Under the pieces are notes generated by a model, which worked only from the letters and a program-made list of their open reading frames with translations, was not told the origin of the DNA and did no database searches. A stretch of DNA of 64,000 nucleotides from Diphasiastrum complanatum. Lineage: Eukaryota; Streptophyta; Lycopodiopsida; Lycopodiales; Lycopodiaceae. Every line of letters starts with the position of its first letter. Position 1 is the stretch's first letter. The stretch is from assembly GCA_029204225.1 (NCBI GenBank), contig MU832130.1, forward strand, positions 1-64,000, read 5' to 3'. Below are positions 34,710 to 45,977 of this stretch, piece after piece. The position numbers and the translations under genes were made by a program.

Positions 34710-37700
34710 GGATTTGGGCACCGTGGGAGCACCCCGGGGCCCCATCCACACCACCTTCGGATTGGAGTGTGGAACTGTGCTGGCATACACTCATCTTCTA
34801 CGGCAGGGGACCTTGTTGATTTCATTACAGGCAGGGATATATTATTCTTCATGGAGACACACGAGAGCCCAGAGCGAGAACTTCCTTCTTTTCCTGGATA
34901 TAGATGGGATTCAGTATTCCGACGAGAGACTAGATCTGCTAGTGGACGTGGTTCAGGTGGGGTCGTCTGCTTGTACAGGGAGGCTCTTCACTTGAGTATT
35001 GACTTCATCCGACATGACGAGCAGGCCCGCTACACTTCGACTCGCATCGTGGGTCAGGATATTGGCTTGGATAGCGATCTTTTTATTGCAGCATGTTACT
35101 TTCCACCAGATTCCTCATCTTTTGCTGAGGGTATTGGATCTCCATATCAGGACCTCTCACCAGATATTATCAGATTTTCAAAGCGGGGGCATATTCTCCT
35201 CACAGGGGATTTTAATGCCCGGACATCTTCACGACAGATAGAGTTCTTTGACACCACTGATCAGCTACGTGTTCGTGCCTTGGACAGTGATATGCTTGGA
35301 GTCACCAGGACCTCCGCGGATAGTTTTGGACCTACTACTTCATATGGTGAGCACTTATTGCAGTTTGGAGAGGCACATGAGCTAGCCATTTATAATGGCT
35401 TACCCTGCTGGCCACATTCAGACAGTTACACATGCCACCCTCACAGTGGAGGACATAGTGTCGTTGACTATCTCATGGGGTCACCATCCTTTGTACCCAC
35501 AGTTTCTAACTTCCACATCTTCCCCACCACCCTTTCTGATCATTCATTTCTCTCCTTCGATATCGGCCACCTCCCACCCACTCATGCATCTACACTACCC
35601 ACGCTTACCCGAGCACCCACGTACACATTTGATCCCACTTACATGCCGCTATACCGACAGTCCTTAGCTTCACTTTTACACTCCTTTCCTCATGATAGTC
35701 CAGTAAACACCCAAGCTGATTTCCTCACCACCTCTCTCCACACGGCCGCATCATTAACCCTCCCCACAAAACCCCACCCCAGAAAGACCCGACGCACACC
35801 TCGAACACTACACCCTCCTTGGTACGATACTAAGTGTCGCTCTCTCCATCAGTCAGTAACCCACTCACGCATCCATGCCCCACATCTGCTTCGATCTTCC
35901 CAACGCTCCTACCGTCGTGCTCTCCGCCGTAAGAAACGCTCCCATGATGATTCTGAAGGGAAACGTCTCATTGACCTTCTTTTCAGCTCTTCTTCGGGCG
36001 CTTTCTGGCGCGAGTTCATTCCTCGCTCTCCACCACCTCTCTTGGAAGACCTCCGCATATGGACTAATTATGCTACTAGCCTGTACACGGTTCCTACCGA
36101 CTCACCTATCGCCATATCTCCACGGCCACCTGCGTTCTCCTTTTTCACATCTGACATGGTACTTGCAGCCATTAAGAAGCTGAAGTCCCACAAAGCCAGA
36201 GATATCGAAGACCTTGAATCTGAGCTCCTTTCCCATGCCTCTGACTTACTCGCCCCCATTATAGCCACCCTTCTTAACTCTGCAGTTGTCTCTGGCTTTC
36301 CGTCTCACTGGTGCACTAACATTATCCACCCCATCCATAAGAATGGTGACCCCATGATTCCGAGTAACTACCGCACCATCATGATTGGACATGTCCTGGC
36401 TAAATTATATGGTACTATACTGCAGTCTGTTGTGAGTTCAGAGGCGGAGACTAGGAGACTACATGCCATGGGTCAGGCTGGTTTCAGAGCGCATTATTCT
36501 ACGGCAGATCACATCTTCACATTGCGAGCCTTGATTGAGGAGGCTAAGCACAGGAGAGAGGGTTTACTGTTGTTTTGTGGACTTCAGGAAAGCCTTTGAT
36601 TCTGTTCCTCGTTCATTGCTCATCCAGAGACTCCGAGACCTTGGCTTCTCCACCGACATTGTTCTTGCTGTGATGGCACTTTATGAGCGTGTCCTTGGTT
36701 GTTTCCGGCATAGCAGTGGCATATCTGAGCACATCTGGAGCACTATTGGGGTGAAGCAGGGTTGTTCCCTCTCACCAGTCCTCTTTGGCTTGTATATTGA
36801 TGAGTTGGAGAGAGTCACTACACAGGGTGGTGGTACTGGTTGCAGGCTTGGTGACATCTTGATTGCTATCCTCCTTTATGCTGATGATGTGGTGTTGGTC
36901 TCACCGACCAGAGAGGGCCTACAGCGACAGTTGGATTGCTTGCATGAGTTTTGCACCAGATGGGGCCTAGGGGTGAACATTGGGAAGACCAAGGTTATGG
37001 TCTTCAACACTTCGAGGGCATTCATGCAACGACAGGAGCTTACTTTGGGCGGACAGATTCTAGAGGTGGTCCCTTCCTACACATACTTGGGGGTCCTTTT
37101 CTCAGGTCCTACTTTAGCATGAGACAGGCCGCTACCACTCGACTAGGGAAAGGACATGCCTCCCTTGTTCAGCTAGAGCGATTTTGTTTCCGCAAGTCCA
37201 TCCAGGATGCTCGCAGTAAGTGTCACCTCTTCGATACCATTGTTACCCCCACGGCTTTATATGCGGCAGAGACATGGTGTGTAGGTCTCCCTTCTTTACA
37301 CTGGGCCAGTCTCTCACGATTACAGACCACCATGCTAGCTCGATTGATTCGAGCGAAGCCTTCTGTTCCCCATGAGATTTTCCTAGCCGAGTTTGCAGTT
37401 CCACCTATACAAATCGAGGTAGTTCTTCAGCTTATCACCTATATACAGAGGATCCAAGCGTTACCAAAGATAGACAGGCGATACATACAGGTTGCACTAT
37501 CCTCCTCACAACGTCATGATCAGGGCTACAGGCTATCATGGTTCTCTCAGGCCTCTCACCTCCTACTTGTATCATTTGGCATCTCCATCACAGAGCTCCC
37601 CTCTGGCACACATCAGTATATCATACGCTTCCTTCATCGCACATATCTAGAGCGGACTTGGCGTAACCAGTTAGGGGTTAAGCCAGCTTTCTACCGGACT

Positions 37701-38405
37701 CATTTCTTGGAGCTAGAGGCATCAGGGACCCCGGTCATGGCGCGCTACTTGGACTCGAGATTGTCACATTGCCTCAGATTCACATTGGGGCAGCTCAGGG
37801 TGTCCTCTCATCAGCTAGCTATTGAGACTGGGAGGTTCCACGGTATTCCCAGAGAGGAGCGGATTTGCCAGTTTTGCTCTCTAGGTGAGGTGGAGTCTGA
37901 GGAGCACTTTATATTTAAGTGCCCTGTATATTATGAGATTAGAGGACGATATCACTACCTGTTCCGAGAGATGCCTACCACTCTACGATCTCTCATAGCT
38001 TATGAGGACCCACGGTGTGTCGCTCTAATGGTACACGAGATGTCCAAACTACGGAGAGATTTATACGAGACACCCCAGCATTTTACCTCACAGCCATTGA
38101 TTACTTCGTTCTTTACTAGATGGAGATCGCATGATTTAGAACCTGAGGATGAGGATTATGATGAGGATGACGATGAGGATGTTGGCCGCTCTCATGCTCA
38201 TAGAGATCAGAGACAGTGTACCTCCCACCATCAGGATACCACCAGGATTACTAGACATTCTACGCAGGGGCGTACTACTACTACTACTACACATACACGT
38301 GCTCGTACTCACAGACGCCGCCGGCAAGCTCCAGTGCTTTCCCATTCTGTGGCTCGCATTACATCTTTTTACAACAGCAGCACAGCAGATGCAGCACAGC
38401 CTTGA
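34710..38405 (+). pseudogene. ORF2: APE endonuclease, reverse transcriptase, zinc motif, PIP-box tail
   Basis: Open from the codon after the ORF1 TAG, in the same frame. In order: APE endonuclease (IGVWNCAGI, FFMETHE, GDFNART, VVDYLMGSP, LSDHSFLSF; about residues 15-290); RT (HWCTNIIHPIHKNGDPMIPS, FVDFRKAFDSVPRSLLIQRL, GVKQGCSLSPVLFG, LLYADDVV at 36877); CQFC...HFIFKC zinc motif near 37870-37920; QPLITSFF (38091-38114); an Asp/Glu run; an Arg/His/Thr-rich segment; ARITSFY (38352-38372); and stop at 38403. A 2-nt loss in GAGAGAG near 36555 and a 1-nt loss near 37115 break the roughly 1,230-codon frame. Together the losses remove three bases, so both ends are in the same frame. Confidence 0.9.
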
Positions 38406-38559
38406 CATCTTACCCGAGACACATATGATTATTATTATGTGCATTCTCGCATATATGTCTATTTAGGTTGCACTAGATTTTTTCTTTATTACAGTTTGGA
38501 GACGTTTTTATACGCTCCCATGGTTACCACATACATGACATGTACTTCATTAGTCTTAT

Positions 38560-38573
38560 ATGCCTTTTGGCAT
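38560..38573 (+). other. LINE 3'-terminal hairpin
   Basis: Perfect ATGCC-TTTT-GGCAT stem-loop at the end of copy 7. Confidence 0.85.
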
Positions 38574-38599
38574 GGAAAAGACATTAATAAAGCTTTCTT

Positions 38600-38603
<4 letters not shown>

Positions 38604-38677
<74 letters not shown>
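38604..38677. repeat. (CT)n tail of LINE copy 7
   Basis: About 37 uninterrupted CT units right after TTTCTTTCTTT. The longest CT tract follows the youngest LINE copy. Confidence 0.95.
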
Positions 38678-38679
<2 letters not shown>

Positions 38680-38739
38680 CCACCTACAGTTCTCACCTAC
38701 CATTTCTACCTAACATTCCTACCTACCGCTCTCACCTAC

Positions 38740-41700
38740 CTTGAGTTTATTGTTTGACCACGTGTGCCACATTATGACATTGGTCATTATTTGAAAGCTT
38801 CCTATTCAATAGTTCGATGTAGCAAATATAAGAAATCTAAAGAACATGGCCTAAATTTAGGGGGTCTAAATAAATTAAGAGGCCTAAGTCTAAGCTGTAA
38901 AATAATTCTAAATTTGCATCATATTTTCCAATACTCCCCCTGAATGTGGATCTAGAAATATTTGAGTTTTTAGATTCAACTGAGAGTTAAATCTGGCATG
39001 TGTATCCTTTGCTGTCATGAATTTTGTTCTACAATATCCTGACTCGATCTCCTGTTCAGCACTTTGTCTCTGACATGATGATACTTGATTTCAATGTGCC
39101 TGCTTCTAGAGTGAGACCTTGGGTTCAAGGTCAATGCAATGCATCTCACATTATCACAAAATAGATCTGTACTAGATTGACATTTGATATCAATTGCTAC
39201 CTTACTTTCTTTGTTGTGTGTGTAGCTGCAATATGCTTTGCTTCGGTTGATAACAAAGCAATTGACATCTACTTCCTGCCATTCTCAGAGATAGGTCCTT
39301 TGTTGAACATAAATACGTGCCCAAAAGTTCATCTTTTGGTATCTGCATCACCAGCCCAGTCTGCACTCTATGTAGTCTTGAGAACATTCTCTTCATTTGT
39401 CTTGTGTCTATACCAAATGCACATGTCCTTGATATTATGAATATACCTTAAAACTCTCAATAAAGCTTTTCAACGAACAATCCTTGAATCTAACATAAAC
39501 TGACTTAGGGTACTTACTAGATAAGCTATGTAAATTTTGGTGCAAACCATCAGATACATTAATGATCCGATAACTGAGTGATAAGGATATTTCTTCATAT
39601 CTTCCTGGCTCTTCTTTTGTTTGGGGACGTTGATCCTTGTGGAGCCTGATTCTTGGGTCAACCAACTTGCAGTTAGATGTTCATACTTTACCAAAATATT
39701 GTGAATATATCTTTGTTGATTGATGTAGATTTCTCTATTGTCTTTGTTTCTGTATATCTGTATACCTAGGAAGTAGTGTGCTCCTCTAAGATTTGTCATT
39801 TCAAACTCATTTGACAACATACTCTTAGTGAAATGTAATAACTTTTTATTGATGCTCTATAAAAATGTATCATCAACACACAAAGTTAATATAACAAAAG
39901 ATTCGTGAACAACTTTGTAATAGACAATAGAATCTGCAATGCTTGTAGTAAGCCATTGTCAGGACAAAAAGAATCGATTCTTTGATGCCCTTGGTGACTG
40001 CTTAAGCCCATATAGAGCTTGATGTAATTTGCACACATGGTCTTCCTCTTCTTTGACAACATAACCTTCTAGCTGGGACATATAGATGTCCTCAATTAAT
40101 CCATTCAAGAAAGTTGTTTGTACAACCATCTGATGTACTTCCAAAACTATAGCTGCAACATATGATCATGATTCATTAGGATACTTTCAGAATATGATTA
40201 CTAGGATACTATTAGAATATGCTTCTAGAACTTATTCATAGTTGAAGTTAGCCTTTACAACTGGATTGAATTTCTCATGATAATTCACATTGGGAATCTA
40301 AGAGTATCCTTTTGCAACCAACCTTCTCTGTCTAACTCGAGCAGTAGATGATAAAGGTCACGTCCATGATAAGATATACATTTCTTTCATGCACTAAGAC
40401 TCAGCCATGGACATAGAAATCACAATACTAGCCTGAGAGAGAAAATAGACAATGTATACAATGTATAGCCACACCCTTCTCTTAGCTTCATCAAATAACA
40501 TCTCTTTTTTCAAGCTTCACAACTGAAGGTCTTTGATTCTTCATAAATAAGTTGCATTTGTTGTCCATTGCTTGCTTCCCATTTTTTGCATCTGGATGTG
40601 TCATGGTTTCACGAAAAGATGCTGGTTCTTCTACAAAGAACATGAAACAACGAATATTAATTATCCTTCTTGTTGGTTGTTACTTTAGTAGATCTTTTTA
40701 CAAAATGTTGCCGAATCACTTCTTCATCATTTGATTGCTTAAGTGATCTTCTATTAGGAGTTTGTTGTACTTGTGCATCTTGCATTATCTATAGTAGAAC
40801 TTGGAATTGTTATTTATGTTGGAAGATCGGTAACTTTTTCTTGTCTTGGAATCATGAAATTGACCTTCAATAAGACGTCGTCTCTGCTAACAAAGGATTC
40901 GCTGATATTGGATCATATAATTTATAGCCCTTATGATGAGTAAAGTAGCCTATAAGGATGCACTTAGAGCTTGTATTGCATGTACAAAAGCTATGCATCC
41001 AAACACCTTCAAATGCTTAATGGAAGTCTAAATCTTATCCATAATTCATATGGTTTCACATCATCTAGTGCTTTTGTAAACATTTTGGATATAAGCAGGT
41101 GTAGCTACTACGTATGTCCAAAACATCTTTGGTAGACTTGCATGAGACAAGATACACCTTGTACTTTGTACATTGGCTGAGGAGAATAGCTTGTGGTGAA
41201 TTGAGATGAATCCCATGAGTGGAGTAAAGGTCCTTGAATTCCTTTGAGATGAAATTCTCCACCACCATCTGTCTGAAGAGCTCTGACCTCCTTAGAAACT
41301 TAGTTCTGAACATAAGCTTTGAATTGTTTGAATCAATCAGGAGCTTCTGACTTTTTTTTGATAAACAAAACATTTGTTCTTCAAAAAAATTATTTATCAA
41401 GGTCATTAAAGTATCAGTCTCCCCCCCTGAAGCAACAATTTGCATGGGGCCACATACATCACAATGAATAAGTTCTAGAAGACCTTTGGCCTTATGAAGA
41501 TTAGCAGACTTAAAACATCAATCATGATTGTTTTCCATATGACTCACAAATTGTAGGAGTGTTATTTAACAAGTCTAAGTCATCTACCAAATGTTTTTCA
41601 AACATATCATTAATGCTCTAGAATTCAAATGTCCTGGTCTTTGATGCCAAATGATATTCTTGTGTACAGGACTAGAGACAATTAGAGCTTTTTCTTGTCT

Positions 41701-41829
41701 TGTAGACGTACAATGACTTCGCATGTATAGAAATCCATGTCTCACACCAGTGCAAGTAAGTGGTTATCTCTGTCTGAGATAATATCATGATTGGAATAAA
41801 AGAACAATCTTATGACTCAAGTCTGTGAT
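38740..41829 (-). mobile_element. Old Copia relic O: integrase, RT and probable 3' LTR
   Basis: The minus frame 41445-41065 covers the decayed integrase region (RSELFRQMVVENFISKEF resembles KILRTDNGGEF). 40144-39959 is RT (MEVHQMVVQTTFLNG, LHQALYGLKQSPRA) and 39820-39470 is later RT (LSNEFEMTNLRGAHYFLGIQ, INQQRYIHNILVKY, SVIGSLMYLM). The YVDD motif region (39830-39950) is decayed. A polypurine-like CATTCAGGGGGAGTATTGG near 38932-38950 marks the probable LTR start. Many frameshifts indicate an old insertion from a lineage different from alpha, beta and gamma. Confidence 0.7.
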
Positions 41830-42401
41830 ATGAGTGAATCTCAAACTAGGAGTAGACTAATCTTATTAGTACTCACAAAACACCAAACACAATAGGAAGA
41901 AGATGAATCACAAGAGCAATGATCTGAGATGATCTGAATTGAATTGATAATGAAGGAGGGTGCCCATCAGCTCTTATAGAGATTGGACTTGCTTTAAGGC
42001 AAAAGCTATTTGCCTACAATACCGTTTGGTAAAAGCAATTATGCTAATTACTAAGTCTCAAAAATAGCAATCTATGTTAGCATAATCATAAAATAGTATT
42101 CTATACTATTCTAGCAAAATGGGTACTAACTTAGGTACCTAGCCAATCTTAGACTTTGACTTATACTAAAAATAGAAATAGACCTTCTAGCTCGCAGGCT
42201 GGCCTCTACAACTAATTAAATACTTCCCCTTAATGGATAATTGATTATCAATTACATCTAGGAGTGTCCTGAACTTCTCAAACTTTTCACGACCAAGTCC
42301 TTTTCTGAAGATATCTTGATCATTGGTGTCACAGTAGATCAACCGGCTTTATATAGAACCATCAGACTTAAACTTGGTTCTATGAATCCACTTGCACCGT
42401 T
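41830..42401 (-). mobile_element. Copia gamma 3' LTR with short pol remnants
   Basis: 41830-42220 matches the gamma LTR (AAACTAGGAGTAGACTAATC...). The minus strand then shows a CCATTAAGGGGAAGT polypurine tract and the end of pol (GREKFEKFRTLLDVIDNQ). After a jump comes an RT N-terminus (CKWIHRTKFKSDGSI, 42395-42349). At about 42402 it meets an oppositely oriented Copia pol. Confidence 0.7.
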
Positions 42402-42409
42402 GCTTTTGA

Positions 42410-42823
42410 GTGCAGGAAGAAGCTTGCAGAGCAAAAGAAGGGCACAAAGAGAGTGTTGCAAGAGAGGAGCAGAGTGACATAAGGCAAGCTGAGTTATTTT
42501 CTGTTGCATTGGCCTCACAAGCTACAACAGGTGATTGGTACATTGACTCAGGTGCTTCAAAGCACATGACCCCTCATAGGGATTGGTTTGATACCTTTGT
42601 GGAGATTTGTGATGGACAAGAGATGTGCCTAGGTGACAACTCAACACAGAAGGTCAAGGGAAAGGGCACAGTACCTGTTAAGCTTCCATCAGGAGAAGTC
42701 AAAGTCATTAAGAATGTCTTATATGTACCAAGACTTGCTAAAAATCTTCTTTCAGTAGGAGCTATCACTCAACAAAATATAAAAGTAGAATTGATGCTAC
42801 TTCTTGTCTTGTGTTGGACTTGA
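42410..42823 (+). pseudogene. Protease region of Copia C
   Basis: WYIDSGASKHMTPHRDWF holds the aspartic protease DSG triad. KGKGTVPVKLPSGEVKVIKN and VLYVPRLAKNLLSVGAI follow, as in other Copia polyproteins. The frame breaks after VELM. Confidence 0.85.
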
Positions 42824-42854
42824 GTGATAATATGAAGGTGATAATCTATACAGG

Positions 42855-44281
42855 TTGTACACTTCTATCCCTAGTCAGCATGCTTATACAGCAAAAGGAA
42901 GTGATGTGGATAGGTTGTGGCATGAGAGGTATGGACATCTTGGCTACCAAAGCATGCAGGTGTTGAACCAGCATCATATGGTAGAGGGGCTTCCAGTTGT
43001 TAAGCCAAGCTCTTCAATTTGCGAGGCTTGCGCTATGGGAAAACAGCAAAGACAGAAGTTTTCCAAGGAGAGCACCACCAAGGCAGCAAGTATACTTGAC
43101 TTGGTACATTCAGATCTGTGGGGGCCAACCCAAACAAGATCTGCAAGGGGGGCATTTTACTTTATGACCTTTATTGATGACTTCTCACGCAAGATTTGGA
43201 TTTATTTCTTGAAGCTAAAATCTGAAGCATTCAAGTACTTCCAGCATTTCAAAGCTTTAGTAGAAGAACATTCAGGAAAGAAGATAAAGATGCTCAGGTC
43301 AGACGGCGGTGGAGAGTTCATTAAGACAATTTGTGGAATTCTGCAAGGCCAATGGGATTACAGCCCCTCATACCCCTCAGCAAAACGACATAGCCTAGAG
43401 AAAGAACTGAACTATTGTGGGTGTGCAAGGTGCATGCTCAAGGCAAAGGGGTTGCCCAACTCTTTTTGGGGCGAGGCAATGCACACAGTAGTGTTTATAT
43501 TGAATAGAAGTCCAACTAAAGCTGTGGAAGGCAGGACTCCAGAAGAGGCATTTAGCGGCATTAAGCCCAAGGTGGGCGCTTTGCAAGTGCTTGGTTGTAC
43601 GGCCTATGCCCATATTCCCAAGGATAACAAGAAGAAGCTGGATGCCAAATCAGCAAAGTGTATTTTTTTGGGATACAGTGAAGAAAGCAAAGCTTACCGA
43701 CTTTACGATCTTACTAGCAAGAAGAAGATCATAAGTCGAGATGTGATCTTTGAAGAAGATCAAACACCTCCTATAGAGGAACTTGAGATGGATGGTACAA
43801 GTGAATTTGTGCCGATACTTGATGATCCACATCCATATATTGGGGAGCCTCGGGATGATCATATGAGTGATCAAGAGGAAGAATCCGAGGAGGCTAGGAA
43901 GCGGAAGGAAAGGGGAAATTTTGTTGAGTCCTATTCACCGTCTTCATCACCAACTACAAGGAAAAAGTTTCCCAAGTGGTATTGGCCAACTGTGCAGGAT
44001 GGTTTGATATTAGATGAGGGAGAGAGCAACAATCCAGGGGCTAGGAGGTCTCAAAGGCAAGCCCAACAGCATGGACACCAGGAGACAAACTATGCACTTA
44101 TGACTACTATTTTGGATTCACAAGATCCGCATACATTCGTTGAGGCAGCAGATGAGAAAGTATGGCAACATACTATGCAAGAGGAGTACGACTCCATTCT
44201 CAAGAATGATACATGGGATTTGGTGAAGTTACCAAAAGGGAAGCGTCCTATTGGCTGTAAGTGGGTCTATAGGACCAAATA
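42855..44281 (+). pseudogene. Integrase and RT N-terminus of Copia C
   Basis: The HHCC domain (LWHERYGHLG...CEACAMGKQ), then catalytic Asp motifs LVHSDLWGP and TFIDDFSRK. The NGVAERKNR motif with the catalytic Glu is destroyed by a local frame change (SAKRHSLEKELNYCG). The IN C-terminus (LGCTAYAHIPKDNKKKLDAK, IISRDVIF) and linker follow, then RT start ([20 protein letters not shown]). It ends at a TAA in RTK*KLDGSI. Confidence 0.9.
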
Positions 44282-45445
44282 AAAATTGGATGGGAGCATC
44301 GAAAAGCATAAGGCTGGTTGCTAAAGGCTATGCACAGAAGGAGGGCTTGGACTATGATGAGACGTTTGCACCTGTAGCTAAGATGACATCTATCAGGTTG
44401 GTTTTAGCATTGGCTGCATTTTTTGGTTGGGAGGTCCATCAAATGGACGTGAAAAGTGCTTTTCTCAATGGACAGTTGGCTGAAGAAGTCTACATGGAAT
44501 AGCCACAAGGTTTTGAGGCTAAGGGCAAGGAAACTATGGTATGCAGGCTAAATAAGGCCTTATATGGTTTGAAGCAAGCACCCAGGGCCTGGTATAGTCA
44601 TATTGACGACTATTTTGCCAAGGAGCAATTCATAAAGAGTCAGTCGGATTGCAACATGTTCATGAAGGAGGAAGATGGGAACATTGTTTTGATAGTTCTC
44701 TATGTGGATGACTTGGTCATCACGGGTAACAATGGGCAACTTATTGAAAAGGTGAAGGCTCATTTATCAAATGAGTTTGAGATGAAGGATTTGGGTCTAA
44801 TCCACTATTGTCTTGGATTGGAGGTTTGGAAAAAGAAAAACTGTGTGTTTATTTCCCAAGCTAACTATGCATGTGAAGTCTTGAACAGGTTCAACATGCA
44901 GGATTGCAAACCCGTTTCCACGCCCATTGATACTAGCAGTAAGCCAACTAGAGATGATGGCACTCCTTTTGTGGACGAGACTCTTTACAAGCAGCTTGTG
45001 GGTAGCCTGATTTATCTCACCACACCGAGACCAGAAATTTCCTATGCGGTTGGTGTAGCAAGCCAGTTCATGAGTTCTCCAACTAAAGCACATTGGAAAG
45101 CAACTAAGAGGGTTTTGAGGTATGTCAAAGGGACAACCTGCTATGGGATTGAGTACACAGATGACGGAAAGCTTCATCTTGGAGGCTTTACCGATTCGGA
45201 TTGGGCAGGTAATAGGGATGATCAAAAGTCGACCACACGTTACACTTTCAACCTTGGTTCAAGGGCCACTTCTTGGTGCAACAAGAAACAACCCACATTT
45301 ACCTTATCATCGACAGAAGTTGAGTACAGGGCAACGGCGAAAGCTACCTGCGAGGCAATATGGCTCAGGAGACTTCTTGGGGAGGTGCAGATTCCACAGG
45401 ATGGTCCTACTATTCTTCATTTTGATAGCCAGAGTTGCATCCAAC
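44282..45445 (+). pseudogene. RT and RNase H of Copia C
   Basis: [20 protein letters not shown] and [12 protein letters not shown] are followed by a TAG at 44500-44502 (VYME*PQGF). Then NKALYGLKQAPRAWY, catalytic VLYVDDLVITG, SNEFEMKDLG and RNase H motifs (GFTDSDWAGNRDDQKSTTRY, TLSSTEVEYRA, FDSQSCIQL). The frame is otherwise intact, suggesting a fairly recent element whose 3' end was removed by the alpha LTR junction. Confidence 0.9.
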
Positions 45446-45907
45446 TGTCAGAATTTGTGATACAAATTCTAGATGGAGTTACTAATCCTACTAGCACTCA
45501 CACAAAACCAAGCATAGAGAGAATTCAGATCATAGGAGAATTGAGCAATTGCTCTAGCTCATTGAATTGAATGGAAAGATTGTGATGGGGCACCAGCCTT
45601 CTTAAATAGTTTCTCTAATGATTGATAAAAGCTAATGAGCCTAAAGTAAATAGCAAAAGACAAAAAGCTAATTGCTATTATTACTACCTATATTGGGTAA
45701 ACACCCAAGATGAGTTTCTAAGTGATAAAAGCAAATCCTATTCTAGTAGTAGTGCACCAACCTACATGCATAACTAAAAAACGAATTTACTATTAATAAT
45801 AATGACCCTAAAATATGACTTACTATAAATAGTAATGGCCCCGAAAAATAGCACGCAGGCATGGCCAAACTATCATTAAGGGGTGTCAAATAAACTTATT
45901 TTCTAAC
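45446..45907 (-). repeat. Copia alpha 3' LTR of element A
   Basis: 462 bp, minus-strand TGTTAGAAAATAAG...ATTCTGACA, preceded by an ATTAAGGGGGAT polypurine tract. Only roughly 85% similar by eye to the partner LTR at 48436-48867. Confidence 0.9.
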
Positions 45908-45977
45908 AATCCCCCTTAATGTTTACTTTGTTATCTATTACTCCTAGAAAATAGCAGGGGATATAGGATATATGATC

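Larger units (their letters stand above)
33581..38603 (+). mobile_element. LINE copy 7: near-complete 5-kb element
   Basis: Contains both ORFs, a 3' UTR with the terminal hairpin (38560-38573), TTAATAAAGC and a long (CT)n tail. The 5' end lies within or just after the TTC/CT tail of copy 6. Only one frame change in ORF1 and two in ORF2 were found, making it the youngest-looking LINE in the window. The family has an APE endonuclease, a YADD RT and no RNase H. L1/Tx1-like placement is likely but needs a tree. Confidence 0.9.
42402..45445 (+). mobile_element. Copia C: protease to RNase H, LTRs missing
   Basis: A plus-strand internal region of a Copia element truncated at both ends. On the left it abuts an inverted gamma remnant just after the zinc-knuckle end (CRKKLAEQKK). 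On the right an alpha LTR cuts into RNase H at 45446 after SQSCIQL. Confidence 0.9.

Noticed and set aside
38439-38757. Open frames running through the LINE tail (MPFGMEKTLIKLS...LSLSLS)
   Set aside because: They arise from the 3' hairpin and CT tail only. No downstream ORF1 is present here, unlike at 33508.
43395-45225. Minus-strand frames opposite Copia C
   Set aside because: Shadows of the plus-strand polyprotein; no motifs of their own.
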